From the NCBI GenBank assembly GCA_009885445.1, contig VFKQ01000061.1, positions 1 to 5,683 on the forward strand: DNA of 5,683 nucleotides. Direction: 5' to 3'. A program made the translations under genes and the position numbers. Shown here piece after piece: positions 5,398 to 5,683 of this stretch (its first letter is position 1; the number at the start of each line of letters is the position of its first letter). Below the pieces are notes generated by a model that saw only the letters and a list, made by a program, of their open reading frames with translations, was not told where the DNA came from and did no database searches. The DNA comes from Anaerolineaceae bacterium (GTDB lineage: Bacteria > Chloroflexota > Anaerolineae > Anaerolineales > Villigracilaceae).

Positions 5398-5403
5398 TAT
5401 AAT
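5398..5403 (+). promoter_or_regulatory. Consensus -10 box TATAAT upstream of the STAS gene
   Basis: TATAAT is a perfect sigma-70 -10 hexamer in the 71-nt gap before the STAS gene. It would give a start near 5410 and a leader of about 30 nt containing the strong AAAGGAG (5427-5433) 6 nt before ATG. No good -35 is seen 16-18 nt upstream. The nearby TTGAGC 5387-5392 is too close. Confidence 0.55.
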
Positions 5404-5439
5404 CTGCGACAGTAAGCCAGCGAGCCAAAGGAGAAAACT

Positions 5440-5683
5440 ATGGATATCGAAGTTCGTACTGAAAATGGCAGAGTCCCTGTAACTGTTGTGCACGTGCATG
5501 GCAATCTTGATTCAGCCTCCTACGAAGATTTTCAATCCAAGGCAGAGGCGTTGATCGCGGGCGGAGCACATCACATGCTGATTGATCTGGCGCATGTCTC
5601 CCACGTCAGCAGTGCCGGCTTCCGCGCTTTCCATACCCTGTTCAACAAGTTACGCGCCATTCACCTGGATGATAACTTGAGCG
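5440..5683 (+). CDS. STAS-domain anti-sigma-factor antagonist (SpoIIAA/RsbV-like), 5' part
   Basis: This gene is cut by the window end after 81 codons, with no stop. The visible part is most of one STAS domain: VTVVHVHGNLDSASYEDF (14-31), then LIDLAHVSHVSSAGFRAFHT (47-66). The S-S-A-G motif places Ser58 where SpoIIAA carries its phosphorylated Ser58. In partner switching the unphosphorylated antagonist binds an anti-sigma kinase (SpoIIAB/RsbW) and frees the sigma factor; in other phyla the same module controls other outputs. The start ATG 5440 has AAAGGAG at ideal spacing and its own TATAAT box, so this probably begins a new transcription unit. A kinase or SpoIIE-type phosphatase gene would be expected soon downstream but cannot be seen. 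A longer multidomain protein is also possible because the 3' end is missing. Confidence 0.9.
   Translation, partial: MDIEVRTENGRVPVTVVHVHGNLDSASYEDFQSKAEALIAGGAHHMLIDLAHVSHVSSAGFRAFHTLFNKLRAIHLDDNLS

Noticed and set aside
5387..5403. TTGAGC as the -35 partner of TATAAT 5398
   Set aside because: The spacer is only 5 nt, far below the 15-19 nt needed.

Overview
The window is about 5.7 kb of compactly coded DNA. All eight genes I can support lie on the + strand. No RNA gene, CRISPR array, transposase or phage gene is visible. The mix of genes is a catabolic CoA-transferase, a stand-alone multi-TM receptor-like protein, an HAD hydrolase, an EamA exporter, a DUF3592 protein and a STAS anti-sigma-factor antagonist. 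Together with GC-rich third positions and several kinds of small interspersed palindromes, it looks most like a chromosome of Chloroflexota (Anaerolineae-like) or a comparable environmental bacterium. That placement is inference from gene content and style, not from a marker gene.

Layout. (1) 1-1148: the 3' end of a CoA-transferase subunit A gene and a complete subunit B gene, presumably one heteromeric enzyme. The two genes are separated by an unusual 64-nt array of eight octamers, four forward and four reverse, which together form one large imperfect palindrome. (2) 1149-1295: a non-coding stretch with three consecutive hairpins, two of whose parts can pair in competing ways. (3) 1296-3128: a tightly linked pair. 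The first gene encodes an uncharacterised cytoplasmic protein with an apparent internal duplication. Nine bases after its stop comes an 8-TM protein that resembles the membrane sensor part of histidine kinases and diguanylate cyclases but lacks any output domain. A 40-nt palindrome forms the last codons and the stop of this second gene. (4) 3170-4831: an HAD-superfamily hydrolase followed 12 nt later by an EamA/DMT-type transporter, which may have its own near-leaderless promoter. (5) 4862-5368: a small two-TM DUF3592 protein. (6) 5398-5683: a consensus -10 box, a strong Shine-Dalgarno and the start of a STAS-domain protein that runs off the window.

How they might work together. Only the CoA-transferase subunits are clearly functional partners: acyl-CoA activation or transfer in organic-acid or aromatic-acid catabolism. 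The 1296-3128 pair looks like an uncharacterised signalling or membrane-associated unit. The STAS protein suggests that a partner-switching regulatory system begins at the right edge. The most unusual sequence is not protein-coding: three unrelated palindromic elements lie in the first 3.2 kb, at gene borders.
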